Assembly (NCBI RefSeq): GCF_025631005.1
Contig: NZ_JAOTPL010000013.1
Span: 23,717 to 87,716, forward strand
Length of the DNA: 64,000 bases
Direction: 5' to 3'
From: Haoranjiania flava
GTDB lineage: Bacteria; Bacteroidota; Bacteroidia; Chitinophagales; Chitinophagaceae
The notes below the pieces were generated by a model. That model saw nothing but the letters and a program-made list of their open reading frames with translations, was not told the origin of the DNA and did not search any database. Numbering within the stretch: the first letter of the stretch is position 1; every line of letters begins with the position of its first letter. This document shows, piece by piece, positions 15,685-25,079 of the stretch. A program made the position numbers and the translations under genes.

Positions 15685-16872
15685 ATGAATTTATATTTTA
15701 AGCAAAGAATCTTTCTATTAGTGCTAACTGTGATTTTTGTTCAGTCGGCACCTGCCCAGCACTTATCCGCCCAGCTCAACAGTGTTATTCTTAATACGCA
15801 GCAAGGGCACATCCTTCAACTTCCCGGTTTTCTAACTGAAAAACTGCCGTCAATTGACTATCAAAAAGTTGTTCTGCCCGGCCCTCAATATATTATTTCC
15901 GACGATCCGGAATATATACGTGTGCCGGAAATTATAGCTGTAAAAGAAGCAGTACAGCCAGGTTCAGTGAGGTTGTATGTTTACAATGTTAATGGGATTA
16001 AAGAGCCCGGGAAGATTGACCGCAAGATCACTGCCGTTATTAAAAATACAGGCACTGGAAACATGCATATGCGCATGTTGAGGTATTCTTCACAACCCCC
16101 GACTACCAATTATTTTCTGGCAGGGAAGAATGGATTGCGCGATTATTTTTTGTCGAAACCTGATGAGAAGTCCAGGTTGGTGAAGCCCGGAGCAATTATT
16201 CCTATTGATGAAAAATTAGAGCGCCAGTTGGTGAAATATGATGAGCTTGTGCATGGATTCTACGAATTTGTAATTGACCAGCCGGCGGAAATCAGCATAC
16301 TGCAAACCAGCCCGGAAACACCCGGGCCAAAGGCGGCTGCCCGTATCACGGAGGTAGCATCTTCAAGGCACACAAATGCCGGCCGCGGCCTGTTTGGCGT
16401 AAGTAATTATTTAATTATTGCGAAGGATACCTTAGATACAAACAATGGTCCGGTTAATCTCATAGTTGCTGACGGCAAATCCGATCCGTGGGTGATCGGG
16501 AAAGACGCAAGTACAGGCGGTTTGGCTAAGTTGGCAGGAAATTATGGGGTGATGTATAACATAGAGATGAAATGGAAAAGCACAAACGGTAAGGGATTAG
16601 CTCTGGTGACCTGGAATGCAAGGGCAGGCGACAATAAATGGTGTGGTGGCATGGCTAATACTATTATTATCAGCAAAGGTAAATTTAAAGAGGGCGTGGT
16701 GCAGCTGCCTGCCAATGAACTGCTTACAAAAGCTGCACCTGAAGCTGTGCTTGTGCAAATATTTCCACCGGGAAAGCAAGGAGAAATACAAACCATACAT
16801 ATGACTTATTCACCACCGGGTGCATCTTGCCTGCCCACACCATTTGTTTTTATACCTGTTGATATGAAATAG
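15685..16872 (+). CDS. Exported protein of unknown function
   Basis: This is a 395-residue protein when started at the ATG at 15685, which gives a clean signal peptide (MNLYFKQRIFLLVLTV, cleavage after Ala-Pro-Ala-Gln). An open frame from a TTG at 15586 exists but would put about 33 unneeded residues in front. The mature protein is predicted mostly beta: an N-terminal module (about 25-170) containing VRLYVYNVNG and RMLRYSSQPPTTNYFLAG, and a C-terminal module (about 240-395) containing MYNIEMKWKS, VTWNARAGDNKWCGG and FVFIPVDMK. I do not recognise the family. It is the last gene of the plus-strand PUL and is probably secreted or periplasmic. A carbohydrate-binding or structural role is only inference from context. 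Confidence 0.7.
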   Translation: MNLYFKQRIFLLVLTVIFVQSAPAQHLSAQLNSVILNTQQGHILQLPGFLTEKLPSIDYQKVVLPGPQYIISDDPEYIRVPEIIAVKEAVQPGSVRLYVYNVNGIKEPGKIDRKITAVIKNTGTGNMHMRMLRYSSQPPTTNYFLAGKNGLRDYFLSKPDEKSRLVKPGAIIPIDEKLERQLVKYDELVHGFYEFVIDQPAEISILQTSPETPGPKAAARITEVASSRHTNAGRGLFGVSNYLIIAKDTLDTNNGPVNLIVADGKSDPWVIGKDASTGGLAKLAGNYGVMYNIEMKWKSTNGKGLALVTWNARAGDNKWCGGMANTIIISKGKFKEGVVQLPANELLTKAAPEAVLVQIFPPGKQGEIQTIHMTYSPPGASCLPTPFVFIPVDMK

Positions 16873-17083
16873 GAATTTGGTGCAATTGCATAATTGTTTT
16901 TGTGAGGATATGTCAAAAGTAAAAATGAAAGCGTTGAGAATCGCTTAGACAACAACTTCCTCCACCGCTTATCAAATAAAAGAGGCTGCCCCGGACTTTG
17001 AGATAGCCACTTTTTAAATTCACTTTGCATGCATTATTCTTGGTGGTTATGAAGTATAAAAGGCTTGGCGCCAGGTAAACAGA

Positions 17084-18256
17084 CTAAACCATACTTTGCA
17101 GCAGCCTGTAGCAATACCATTCCTGTCTGGGCAGATGAAAGGGTCCTTTGAACAGGTTGCCTTTGGCGGTTTGTGCTATACTTCCGTCGCGGTGCAGGTA
17201 GCCAAACCATTCGCCATTTTCTTTATCATGAAAATGCTTGTATGCGTAATTGTGGATCTGCTCATGCATGAATTTATATTTCTCGTTCCCCGTAAGGGTA
17301 TATGCCAGTAAGGTCGCAATGATCGCTTCGTTTTGCGGCCACCAGAATTTCATATCCTGCCAGTATTCCTGTACAGGTTTGCCATATACATCTCTGTAAT
17401 ATATAATACCTCCGTACTCTTGATCCCATCCGCGTTCCCACATATAATCCAGCATCCTTAAGCCTAAAGATATCAGCTGCTCATCATGGTTCCTGCATTT
17501 TGCCTCGTGCAGGATAAACCATGCTCCCTCAATGGCATGTCCCGGGTTAAGGGTGCGCTGGTCAATGTGGTCTATAATGGCCCCGTCGGGAGCTACCTGC
17601 TCCATTACACAACGTATATCGTCTTTTACGAAATAAGTTTCTATCTCCTTTATCCATTTGCCTATCCATTCATCGCATCGCGGATCGCCGATAGTATCTC
17701 TTAACTGTTGTGCAGTGTTGAGCATGATCATAGGCGCCCCGATACCTCTTACGGGCCTGGTATCTGTAAATTTTGGCGGCAGCTTTTTTTCTCCATTGAT
17801 ATAAGCCAGGCAATTCCCGAAAACTTCTCTGGCCTTTGCAGCATATTTTTCATCGCCGGAAGCCTGGGCATACGCCGCAAGTGCAATCACTGCAAAGGTT
17901 TCTGAAAAATAGTATCTGCGCTTTCTGATAGGTTTTCCATCGCGCGTTACGTGAAAAAACATTTGCCCGTCGGCATCAAAACAATGATTGAGCAGGAAGT
18001 CTACACCGCTCTTTGCGCCTGTAAGCCATTCTTGTTTTTTTTCAACAGTATTGTACAGTGTAGCTAACAACCAGCTAGCCCGCCCCTGGATCCATACAGC
18101 TTTATCGTCATCTATTAAGGAGCCATCTGCATCGCGCATCAGCAAAAAACCGCCATACTCTTCATCAATGCTGCGCGGGAACCAGAACGGCACGGTATCG
18201 TTGAGTAGCTGATCCCTGTAAAATTCTTTCAGTTTTTTTAAATATTGTATATCCAT
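17084..18256 (-). CDS. N-acylglucosamine 2-epimerase (sialic acid locus)
   Basis: This 390-residue cytoplasmic AGE-family enzyme would convert N-acetylmannosamine, released by the lyase, to N-acetylglucosamine. This is the Bacteroides-type route, which uses no ManNAc kinase. Motifs are AVWIQGRASWL near residue 50, NPGHAIEGAWF in the middle and PFHLPRQEWYC near the end. It is the last gene of the minus-strand nan series, 79 bp after the transporter. Divergence from the AGE protein at 4960-6174 is large, so the two are not recent duplicates. The downstream kinase (RokA-type) and NagA/NagB are not in the window and must lie elsewhere. Confidence 0.87.
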   Translation of the reverse strand: MDIQYLKKLKEFYRDQLLNDTVPFWFPRSIDEEYGGFLLMRDADGSLIDDDKAVWIQGRASWLLATLYNTVEKKQEWLTGAKSGVDFLLNHCFDADGQMFFHVTRDGKPIRKRRYYFSETFAVIALAAYAQASGDEKYAAKAREVFGNCLAYINGEKKLPPKFTDTRPVRGIGAPMIMLNTAQQLRDTIGDPRCDEWIGKWIKEIETYFVKDDIRCVMEQVAPDGAIIDHIDQRTLNPGHAIEGAWFILHEAKCRNHDEQLISLGLRMLDYMWERGWDQEYGGIIYYRDVYGKPVQEYWQDMKFWWPQNEAIIATLLAYTLTGNEKYKFMHEQIHNYAYKHFHDKENGEWFGYLHRDGSIAQTAKGNLFKGPFHLPRQEWYCYRLLQSMV

Positions 18257-18335
18257 AGTATGTAAGTATAAATTTTTGTTTGATTGTTATTACATGCATC
18301 CAGTTTTTCTATGAATTTCTCATTTGAATATGCCC

Positions 18336-19571
18336 CTATTTGCAATCAATCATTTTCGGCCGTAAGCATAACAACTGGATGATCAGCGCTAAGGCTACAA
18401 TTGCAGCTAAAACAGCAAAGCCGGAGCCTAAATCCCCGTCATCAGTGAATATTCCTAAAACCTGTGTAACTGCCGCGCCTGCAAATACACCTACCATATT
18501 CATAAAACCATAAGCAGTAGCCCTTAGGTTTGGCGGTACGAACTGGCAGAGTATGGGCATGTTGTTTGCATCGAACATGCCAAAACCAATACCGAACAAC
18601 ACTGCTGCGCCCACAACCGATACAAACGTATCTCCGTAGCCTAAAAGTATTAAAGAGGGAATGGTCAGCGCCAGGCCAATGGCGCCGGTGTATACCCGGC
18701 CTCGTAAATTTTTCATAACCCATTTGTCGGATAAAATACCTCCTGCTATAACGCCGGCAAAGGAAGAAACTGCAATAGTTATTGTAGACATCGGCCCTGC
18801 TTCAGACATAGGTATGCTGAGGCTTTCTGCAAATAATGTAGGCAGCCAGTTTTTAGTAGCCCAACCCGGAAGGCTTGGCGCGGCAAAGTAAAAAAGTATT
18901 ACCCAGAAAGCAATCATAGAGAAAAGCATGCTCAGGCCTTTTATGAAGGGTATTTTGTCCGGCGCAGTTCCTGCTGGTGTAGATGCCGGCTGAGTTGCAG
19001 TTTTCTTTTCCCGCAGGAAAAATATTAATACGGCAGCGTATACAATGCCGGCAATGCCAAACCAGTGAAAGGCTGTATGCCATGTGTAGTTAGCTGCCAC
19101 AGTTGCACCAAACCCGCCTAATGCCTGGCCGGTATACAAACCTGTCATGTGTATGCCTACTGCAAGCGAGCGCGTTTTACCGGTGTGATAGTCTGCGATC
19201 ATTGCCAGGCCGGCAGGAATATACAAAGCTTCACTTACACCCATTAATGCCCGCAGCCACAGCAATTGATTGTAGCTGGTGGCCATGCCCATACCATAAG
19301 TAACCATGCTCCACACAAACAAGCTGGCTACGATCAGCCATTTCCTGTTTACTCTATCGGCAATACTGCCTGCAACAGGACTCATAAAACCATATATGTA
19401 CAGGAATATAGCCATTAAGAAACCGAAGGCTTCGGCAGACTGCAGTTCTGCAATGTCTGTCTGCATAGCATCCTTCATAGTACTGAGCATTTGCCTGTCC
19501 ATATAATTGAGCAATGCTACCATCCACAATAAACCTACCACTACCCAGGGGTAATATTTTTTATTTTGCAT
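18336..19571 (-). CDS. MFS transporter, probable N-acetylneuraminate uptake (NanT-like)
   Basis: This 411-residue protein has about twelve membrane helices. Its N-terminal NYMDRQML motif belongs to the anion:cation symporter (ACS) branch of the MFS, which handles acidic sugars such as hexuronates and sialic acid. Position between nanM and the epimerase, in a locus with sialidase and lyase, makes sialic acid the obvious substrate; this is inference from context. Its start codon overlaps the end of nanM by 11 bp (19561-19571), suggesting translational coupling. Confidence 0.8.
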   Translation of the reverse strand: MQNKKYYPWVVVGLLWMVALLNYMDRQMLSTMKDAMQTDIAELQSAEAFGFLMAIFLYIYGFMSPVAGSIADRVNRKWLIVASLFVWSMVTYGMGMATSYNQLLWLRALMGVSEALYIPAGLAMIADYHTGKTRSLAVGIHMTGLYTGQALGGFGATVAANYTWHTAFHWFGIAGIVYAAVLIFFLREKKTATQPASTPAGTAPDKIPFIKGLSMLFSMIAFWVILFYFAAPSLPGWATKNWLPTLFAESLSIPMSEAGPMSTITIAVSSFAGVIAGGILSDKWVMKNLRGRVYTGAIGLALTIPSLILLGYGDTFVSVVGAAVLFGIGFGMFDANNMPILCQFVPPNLRATAYGFMNMVGVFAGAAVTQVLGIFTDDGDLGSGFAVLAAIVALALIIQLLCLRPKMIDCK

Positions 19572-20736
19572 TGTGCTGCTGTTTTTCTAATTGTATTCTT
19601 ATTATTTTAGGGCTTCTTACACCCGGGCGTATTTCGCCGCTGCAAATAAACAGGTCTTTTCCCCATGGCACAGCGCTGGTGGTAACCTGCGCTGCATAAG
19701 GCATTCCGGCAATTTTGCTCCATGCGTTATTTTGTATGTTGTATAACAAAACATCGGTGCTAAATCCCTGGTGATGCAGTATCAATTGATTTTTCTCTGC
19801 AAGCAGCTGAGCCTTCTGATTATCAGATGCCGTATGCGCCATTTGGTACAAGTAATTTTCTATGCGGTGAAATACATCTCCTTTATCTCCTCCAGCGAGC
19901 ATAATGTTTTCATCACCGATATTGAAAGCCGCTGTTGCCGTAAACGGAGTATTGTAGTTGCCATCGGAAATATTTGCCGCGTTATACCATTTGTTTTTAT
20001 CTAAATCAAAATAATAAACACTGCTGTGCAGCCGGCTTATTCCTGCCGGGCTTTTGGTGCGCCCGCCGATCAGGAATAGCTTTTTTTTCACCGCCACCAG
20101 CGCAGCATTTGCCAGGGGTACAGGTATATCCGGCAATCTCTGCCACTCAGGTTTTTTGGCAGTAATATTTATATAAAAAAATTTACCGGAAGAATTTACC
20201 GCTTCATCGCCGCCGGCTATATACACAATGTTGCCGACAGACGCAACCCCGGCAGCCGTTACCGCGGCCGGCAGATCCGGCAGTGAGGCTTTTTCTACCT
20301 GCTGTGTACGTTTATTCCAGCTAAGAACATAAGCTTTGGAAGAAATGCCTTTTTCATTTTCGCCGCCTATATACACAATGCCACCGGGCGTAGCGGTATG
20401 GCCTGCATAGGCTATAGGTTCGGCAAGCTTGGTTTTATTTTTTTTATTCCAATAAAAAGAATCATTTATTCTTTCAAGGATAAATATGCTGTCTGAAAAA
20501 TGTTTTTTGCCCCCCTGGAACGGAAGCTTGTCAGGAAAGTTTGCTCCTCCGGCTATGATCAGTGCATCGTTAGACACGCCGCCTACCATACCTGCAAAAC
20601 CAAGAGCGGCGCTGCTTCCATTCATCAATTCGGCTGCTACAGACCAGTGTAGCACTACATCAACCGGAGCTTGTGCTTTTAAATTTTTACCTATCATAAT
20701 AACCTGAAGAAGTATAAAAATGTATTTAAAATTCAT
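19561..20736 (-). CDS. nanM: N-acetylneuraminate epimerase/mutarotase, kelch propeller (NanM-like)
   Basis: This 391-residue exported protein is a cyclically permuted mutarotase of the NanM type. It would interconvert alpha- and beta-anomers of sialic acid in the periplasm, so that the alpha form freed by sialidase becomes usable. Kelch-type repeats are visible: ALIIAGGANFPDKLPFQGG, GGIVYIGGENEKG, GNIVYIAGGDEAV, KLFLIGGRTKSP and ENIMLAGGDKGDV. The start at 20736 gives a signal peptide (MNFKYIFILLQVIM) and is preferred over the ATG 33 bases upstream. It lies between the lyase gene (146 bp gap) and the transporter gene (11 bp overlap). Confidence 0.85.
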   Translation of the reverse strand: MNFKYIFILLQVIMIGKNLKAQAPVDVVLHWSVAAELMNGSSAALGFAGMVGGVSNDALIIAGGANFPDKLPFQGGKKHFSDSIFILERINDSFYWNKKNKTKLAEPIAYAGHTATPGGIVYIGGENEKGISSKAYVLSWNKRTQQVEKASLPDLPAAVTAAGVASVGNIVYIAGGDEAVNSSGKFFYINITAKKPEWQRLPDIPVPLANAALVAVKKKLFLIGGRTKSPAGISRLHSSVYYFDLDKNKWYNAANISDGNYNTPFTATAAFNIGDENIMLAGGDKGDVFHRIENYLYQMAHTASDNQKAQLLAEKNQLILHHQGFSTDVLLYNIQNNAWSKIAGMPYAAQVTTSAVPWGKDLFICSGEIRPGVRSPKIIRIQLEKQQHNAK

Positions 20737-20882
20737 AACATGTATCTTTATAGTTTGATACAATTTCAAAATTTATTGACTCATACGTGGTAGATGGTCA
20801 TGCATATGCCGTTGAGTTTACTGCGCTATACAGCGCTAATAAACTACGGTACTGGCATTTGCTTCATTTCAATAAAAAATAT

Positions 20883-21803
20883 TTACCTGGAACAGAAAGA
20901 CTCAAAATTCAAAGCGTGCACGTCTTTCCTGAATGCTTCGAATTGTTCATCGCTCATATTTCTAACAGGCAATCTGAATCCGCCGCAATCAATGCCAACC
21001 AGCTTCATATAAGCTTTTCCTGTAGCAATACCTCCATATTTGCCCAAAAGCCTTATCATATCTATAGATAGTTGTTGCAGGTCGCGTGCTTTTAGTAGAT
21101 CGCCGTCTTTAAATGCCTGCTGCATATCGTTGTACAAAGGAGCGGCATAATTGTATGTACTGCCTACTGCTCCAAAGGCGCCTAAGGCAAGTGCAGACAA
21201 CATGTTCTCATCTCTGCCCCAAAGCATATCATACCTTCCATTATCTACATACATGCAAGAGAGGAAGTCCATAAAATCTTCATGTGTATACTTAATGCCC
21301 GCAAAGTTAGGAATAGCGCCGTTTACAGCATTTAGCAAATCATACATAGCTATATGGCAGCCTGTAAGTACCGGGATATGGTAATAATAAAAGGCTGTAT
21401 CAGGCGCGGCAGCAGCTACTTCGGCGCAACATTCGGCCAGCGCCTGTGCCGAGCCCGGTTTAAAATAAAAAGGCGCCGTAAACGAAACTGCATACAAGCC
21501 TGTTTCCTGTGTATGCTTAGCCATTTCCTTACAATCGGCCAACGAAGTACCGCCTACGAGATTGATCACTTTAAAATCTTTATCGTTCCTGGTAGCTGCC
21601 GCCCACGCTTCTGCCACTTTCTTTTTTTCTTCTTTTGTTTGCGAAACCCCCTCTCCGGTTGAGCCGTTGATAAAAGCGCCTATTACTTTGTTCCTTTTTA
21701 AAAGCGCATAATACTGTGGTATCACGGATAGATTCAGCTCACCGTCCTTATTCATTGGTGTGAAAGGCGCTGCAATTAAGCCTTCCAGTTTTTCATTTTT
21801 CAT
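20883..21803 (-). CDS. nanA: N-acetylneuraminate lyase
   Basis: This 306-residue cytoplasmic aldolase of the DHDPS/NAL superfamily cleaves N-acetylneuraminate to pyruvate and N-acetylmannosamine. The sequence shows the GSTGEG carboxylate-binding motif (about residues 47-52), the catalytic tyrosine in FYYYHIPVLTG, and the Schiff-base lysine in FAGIKYTHEDF. YYYHIP is characteristic of sialic acid lyases rather than of dihydrodipicolinate synthase. It lies between sialidase and nanM on the same strand, as expected for a catabolic operon. Confidence 0.93.
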   Translation of the reverse strand: MKNEKLEGLIAAPFTPMNKDGELNLSVIPQYYALLKRNKVIGAFINGSTGEGVSQTKEEKKKVAEAWAAATRNDKDFKVINLVGGTSLADCKEMAKHTQETGLYAVSFTAPFYFKPGSAQALAECCAEVAAAAPDTAFYYYHIPVLTGCHIAMYDLLNAVNGAIPNFAGIKYTHEDFMDFLSCMYVDNGRYDMLWGRDENMLSALALGAFGAVGSTYNYAAPLYNDMQQAFKDGDLLKARDLQQLSIDMIRLLGKYGGIATGKAYMKLVGIDCGGFRLPVRNMSDEQFEAFRKDVHALNFESFCSR

Positions 21804-21864
21804 TTATTCATATTTAGCCTGCTCAATTCTCCAACAGAAATAAGAAAGCAGTAAAAAAAACTTA

Positions 21865-23415
21865 TTATTTCAAAATATCATCCACAGGAATGCGCATGAA
21901 GTATATATATCTTACGCCTTCGTATAAGATGCCAATCGTTTTATCATCGATCGGGGTCATACACGAATATCCGAACTGTTCTCTTTCGTCCAGCAATAGC
22001 TGATCGGCGGGATTCCAGCTTTCTGCCAGATCGCGGCTGGCTTTAATAGTCATATCTACACGCTTATAAGAATGAGCAGGGTTGCTGAAAAATACAATGT
22101 CTTTTTTTGTGCCGTTTATGTTCACATTTGCTTTGATAATACTTGCCATACAAACCGGATCTTTTAAAACCGAGTAGGATGTTGCATGTTCTTTCCAGGT
22201 TTTGCCCATGTCGGCAGTAGTGGCTACGCTGCGGAATTTACCCCTGTTGTCGCGCATGGAAATCATAATAGTTCCCGGTGTAGTTTCTATCACTTGTGCT
22301 TCGGTAGTATTTGACTTGGCCCCAACACCTGCCTGCCATGTTTTGCCATGATCTTTTGAATAAACAATGGTAGACCAGGGCAGTTTATTTTCATCCCAGT
22401 ACTGCGCAGCAAATACAATAGTCCCGTCCTGCATAGCGATTCCGTTTCCGGGGCCGTTGAAAAATATTTTCCATTTAGGATCTTTGATGTGGGGTGTAAT
22501 GCTATAGGGCTTGCTCCAGGTGTTGCCATCGTCTTTACTGGACACCAATACAAACTGGCCTGTAGAATCAGGAGATATGCCGCCTAAAGAACCATGGATA
22601 GAGCGATTGCCTTTGCTCCACAAGGCGGCTGTCCATAAGGTTTTGGTTGCCGGATCGAATAATACAGCAGGATCGCCAACCCCGTTGTTTTTATGCGGCT
22701 CACCCATATCCATGATCTTTTGCATGGGCAGCCATGTGCGGCCTCCATCAGTACTTTTATTCATGCCCACATCAATATTGGCGGGCAGGTCACCGGAATG
22801 TTCGTATCGGATATCATACACGGCTATTAAAGCGCCGGTATTAGTATGTATTAAACCAGGTATGCGGTAGGAGTGCGAGTTATCATCCATAGGTTTTCTA
22901 AGTGCAATACCTAATCTTCTCACCACATCTCCCTGCTCTGAAAAATTGATGTGCCGATTGCCGGAAGTTTTTATTTTATGTACTTTTAGCATCACTTTAT
23001 CGTCTATGCCGGCATCATCTTTCAGCACAACGCTTATCCAGTAATTGCTTTTACCTGTTACGGGCATACCATCTAATTTTAAGGAAGCATTTTTACCGGT
23101 TGGCACAAGGGAGGTTACCAATACATTGGCTGAGAATTTAGCTGATGTATCAGTACTATATAAGTCGATCCGTGCAAAATTCTTTACTGCCGCATCGTTT
23201 AGCAGCAATTCAATCTGGTTTAACTGTATGCTTTCCGCGGCGGCCATATGAATATGCGCCACGAGATTATGGGTTTCCCTTGTAAATATGGGCGCTTTGA
23301 TATTTTTTACTGAAGCTTGTGCCATGGAGCTGTCCAGAGGTTTGTAAGTAGCATTACAAGCTATAAGCAACATGTTTAATATGATGGCAAGCTGAAATTT
23401 TTTTTTGTTTATCAT
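21865..23415 (-). CDS. nanH: Exo-alpha-sialidase lipoprotein (GH33)
   Basis: This 516-residue lipoprotein (lipobox Leu-Ile-Ala-Cys, Cys20) has an N-terminal beta domain (about 30-150) followed by the six-bladed sialidase propeller. The arginine-containing YRIPGL motif (the family FRIP/YRIP) and four Asp boxes are present: STDGGRTW, SKDDGNTW, SKDHGKTW and TADMGKTW. A nucleophilic tyrosine is likely near the C-terminus (GILYEGVRYIYFM). It would release terminal sialic acid from host or environmental glycans at the cell surface. A stable stem-loop separates it from the upstream susD. Confidence 0.93.
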   Translation of the reverse strand: MINKKKFQLAIILNMLLIACNATYKPLDSSMAQASVKNIKAPIFTRETHNLVAHIHMAAAESIQLNQIELLLNDAAVKNFARIDLYSTDTSAKFSANVLVTSLVPTGKNASLKLDGMPVTGKSNYWISVVLKDDAGIDDKVMLKVHKIKTSGNRHINFSEQGDVVRRLGIALRKPMDDNSHSYRIPGLIHTNTGALIAVYDIRYEHSGDLPANIDVGMNKSTDGGRTWLPMQKIMDMGEPHKNNGVGDPAVLFDPATKTLWTAALWSKGNRSIHGSLGGISPDSTGQFVLVSSKDDGNTWSKPYSITPHIKDPKWKIFFNGPGNGIAMQDGTIVFAAQYWDENKLPWSTIVYSKDHGKTWQAGVGAKSNTTEAQVIETTPGTIMISMRDNRGKFRSVATTADMGKTWKEHATSYSVLKDPVCMASIIKANVNINGTKKDIVFFSNPAHSYKRVDMTIKASRDLAESWNPADQLLLDEREQFGYSCMTPIDDKTIGILYEGVRYIYFMRIPVDDILK

Positions 23416-23445
23416 GATAAAAAAAGCTGATGGTTAAAAATAGCA

Positions 23446-23475
23446 CAAAGGTTGCCCATAAAAAAGCAACCTTTG
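23446..23475 (-). terminator. Stem-loop between susD and sialidase, possible attenuator
   Basis: A perfect 10-bp stem (CAAAGGTTGC at 23446-23455, GCAACCTTTG at 23466-23475) with a 10-base loop lies in the 75-bp gap. On the coding (minus) strand it is followed by a short T-run only after TGCTA, so it would be a weak terminator or an RNA-processing or stability hairpin. The strong TTTTTT run lies on the plus-strand side. Partial termination after susCD would explain higher SusC/D output; that is inference. Confidence 0.5.
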
Positions 23476-23490
23476 TTTTTTATTCAAAAA

Positions 23491-25062
23491 TTATGTGCCT
23501 GGATAGCCCGGGTTTTGTTCGAGAGTTTCATCCTGGTTAAGTGTGCTCCTGTCTATCGGTAATAAGAGTTTGTGTTTTTCAGTAGCTTCGTTTAGCACAC
23601 CCACCAAAGGTAAGTCTGTTCTAAATGCTAAAGGCTTTCCATTTGCATCCTGCATTCTTCTAAGATCATACCAGCGTTTCCCTTCTCCTACCAGCTCTTT
23701 TGTTCTTTCCCAGAAAATGGCAAGTTCATTTTGTTCAAACGTGCCGTTTACAAATTCCTGTCCGGCAGGAATGGCTCCTCCGAAAGCTCTTTTTCTTACA
23801 ATATTCACTTCATTGCCTGGATCTTGTCCTTGTTTGTTTTTGATTTCTGCTAAAAGAAGATATGCTTCTGCCAGCCTGTAAACAGGCACATCGTCGGAAA
23901 AACTTCTGTTGTTGTTTACCACAGTTCCAATAAATTTTTTCATGAGAATGTATCCATTGGCGTTACTAACAGGTTTTTTGTAGATGGGGAAGAAGGTAAG
24001 GTCGGCTCTTTGGTCGCCGGAAGCGTATTGTTTGTACAAATTGTAGGTGTATTCGTAACGCAGTATAGATCCTCCGCCTGCGATATTCAGCGGGTCGCCT
24101 GAAAAAGCAACGCCGTTTTTATCTACAAAACTTCCCATTGCATCAGCTTGCGCGTAAAGAAATTGACCAAAATTGTTTGTTGCCTCACCCTGTAGGTATC
24201 TAAGGGCAAAGATGATTTCACTATTGCCTTTTTTGTTATAGTTAAACACATCTGCAAAAGAGGGTTGCAGGCTATATCTTGGTATTACGTCTTCCACCGC
24301 GGACCTTGCTGTGGCTAAATCCGCTACTGTATTTGCGGGTGCTGCATTATCCATATTTACCTTTGCCGTCCACAGATACACTTCTGTCTTGAGCATTTGC
24401 GTCGCGGCCAGGCTCCATTGGCCTTTATTTGCCTTGGTGGTATAATCCCCATTGAAGTTGGTGATTGATTTATCAATGTCCGATTTAATTAAATCAAAAG
24501 TCTCTTTTTCGGTTTTGCTTCTTGGTACGAAAGCTTCTGTTTGTGATTTCGGCGTATTGACAACCACCGTTGGCTGTATAACCAAAGGAACTCTTCCATA
24601 TGCGCGCGCTAACTGAAAATAATAAAACGCTCGTAAACCATAGGCCTGTCCGAGATAATAGCTTTTTTGGGCATCCAGTAAAAAGCTCGCATTATTTTCA
24701 ACCTGATAAATGAAATTGTTTACCTGCACTAAGGCTCGGTAAAGTTGCCCCCATGATGATACGCCGGGATTTGATTCCCTTAGATCCTGTGTGATATAAG
24801 AACCGGAGTTTAAAGAAGAAGTGCCTGTTGCGCCGGTGCCTGTCTTCAGCAGGCCGCCTCTCATTTCGCCAAAAATATAAAAGGTAAACTGGTAGTCTCT
24901 TAGTTGTGCATGCAGGCCGGTCATAGCTCCGTCTACTTGCGCAGCATTTTTCCAGAAGTTGCCGCTTGCATAATAATCTTCGGGCGCCAGATCAAGTTTA
25001 CCGCAACTGCTAACCTCAAATAAACTGATCAGGATGAGACTGTATATGAATATTTTTTTCAT
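23491..25062 (-). CDS. SusD-type surface lipoprotein, sialic acid locus (NanU-like)
   Basis: This 523-residue lipoprotein (lipobox Val-Ser-Ser-Cys, Cys20) has the SusD fold: LRAFYYFQLARAYGRVPLV, a helical TPR-like core and WYDLRRMQDANG near the C-terminus. It would bind sialic acid or sialylated oligosaccharide at the surface and cap its SusC partner, which is encoded 17 bp upstream. Equivalent proteins in Bacteroides/Tannerella nan operons are called NanU; the match here is by context, not by sequence comparison. Confidence 0.9.
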   Translation of the reverse strand: MKKIFIYSLILISLFEVSSCGKLDLAPEDYYASGNFWKNAAQVDGAMTGLHAQLRDYQFTFYIFGEMRGGLLKTGTGATGTSSLNSGSYITQDLRESNPGVSSWGQLYRALVQVNNFIYQVENNASFLLDAQKSYYLGQAYGLRAFYYFQLARAYGRVPLVIQPTVVVNTPKSQTEAFVPRSKTEKETFDLIKSDIDKSITNFNGDYTTKANKGQWSLAATQMLKTEVYLWTAKVNMDNAAPANTVADLATARSAVEDVIPRYSLQPSFADVFNYNKKGNSEIIFALRYLQGEATNNFGQFLYAQADAMGSFVDKNGVAFSGDPLNIAGGGSILRYEYTYNLYKQYASGDQRADLTFFPIYKKPVSNANGYILMKKFIGTVVNNNRSFSDDVPVYRLAEAYLLLAEIKNKQGQDPGNEVNIVRKRAFGGAIPAGQEFVNGTFEQNELAIFWERTKELVGEGKRWYDLRRMQDANGKPLAFRTDLPLVGVLNEATEKHKLLLPIDRSTLNQDETLEQNPGYPGT

Positions 25063-25079
25063 AAGATTTATTTTAAGTA

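Noticed and set aside
16966..17020. Bidirectional terminator between the convergent genes at 16.9-17.1 kb
   Set aside because: Only a 4-bp stem (GGCT/AGCC) before TTTTT could be found, which is too weak to annotate.
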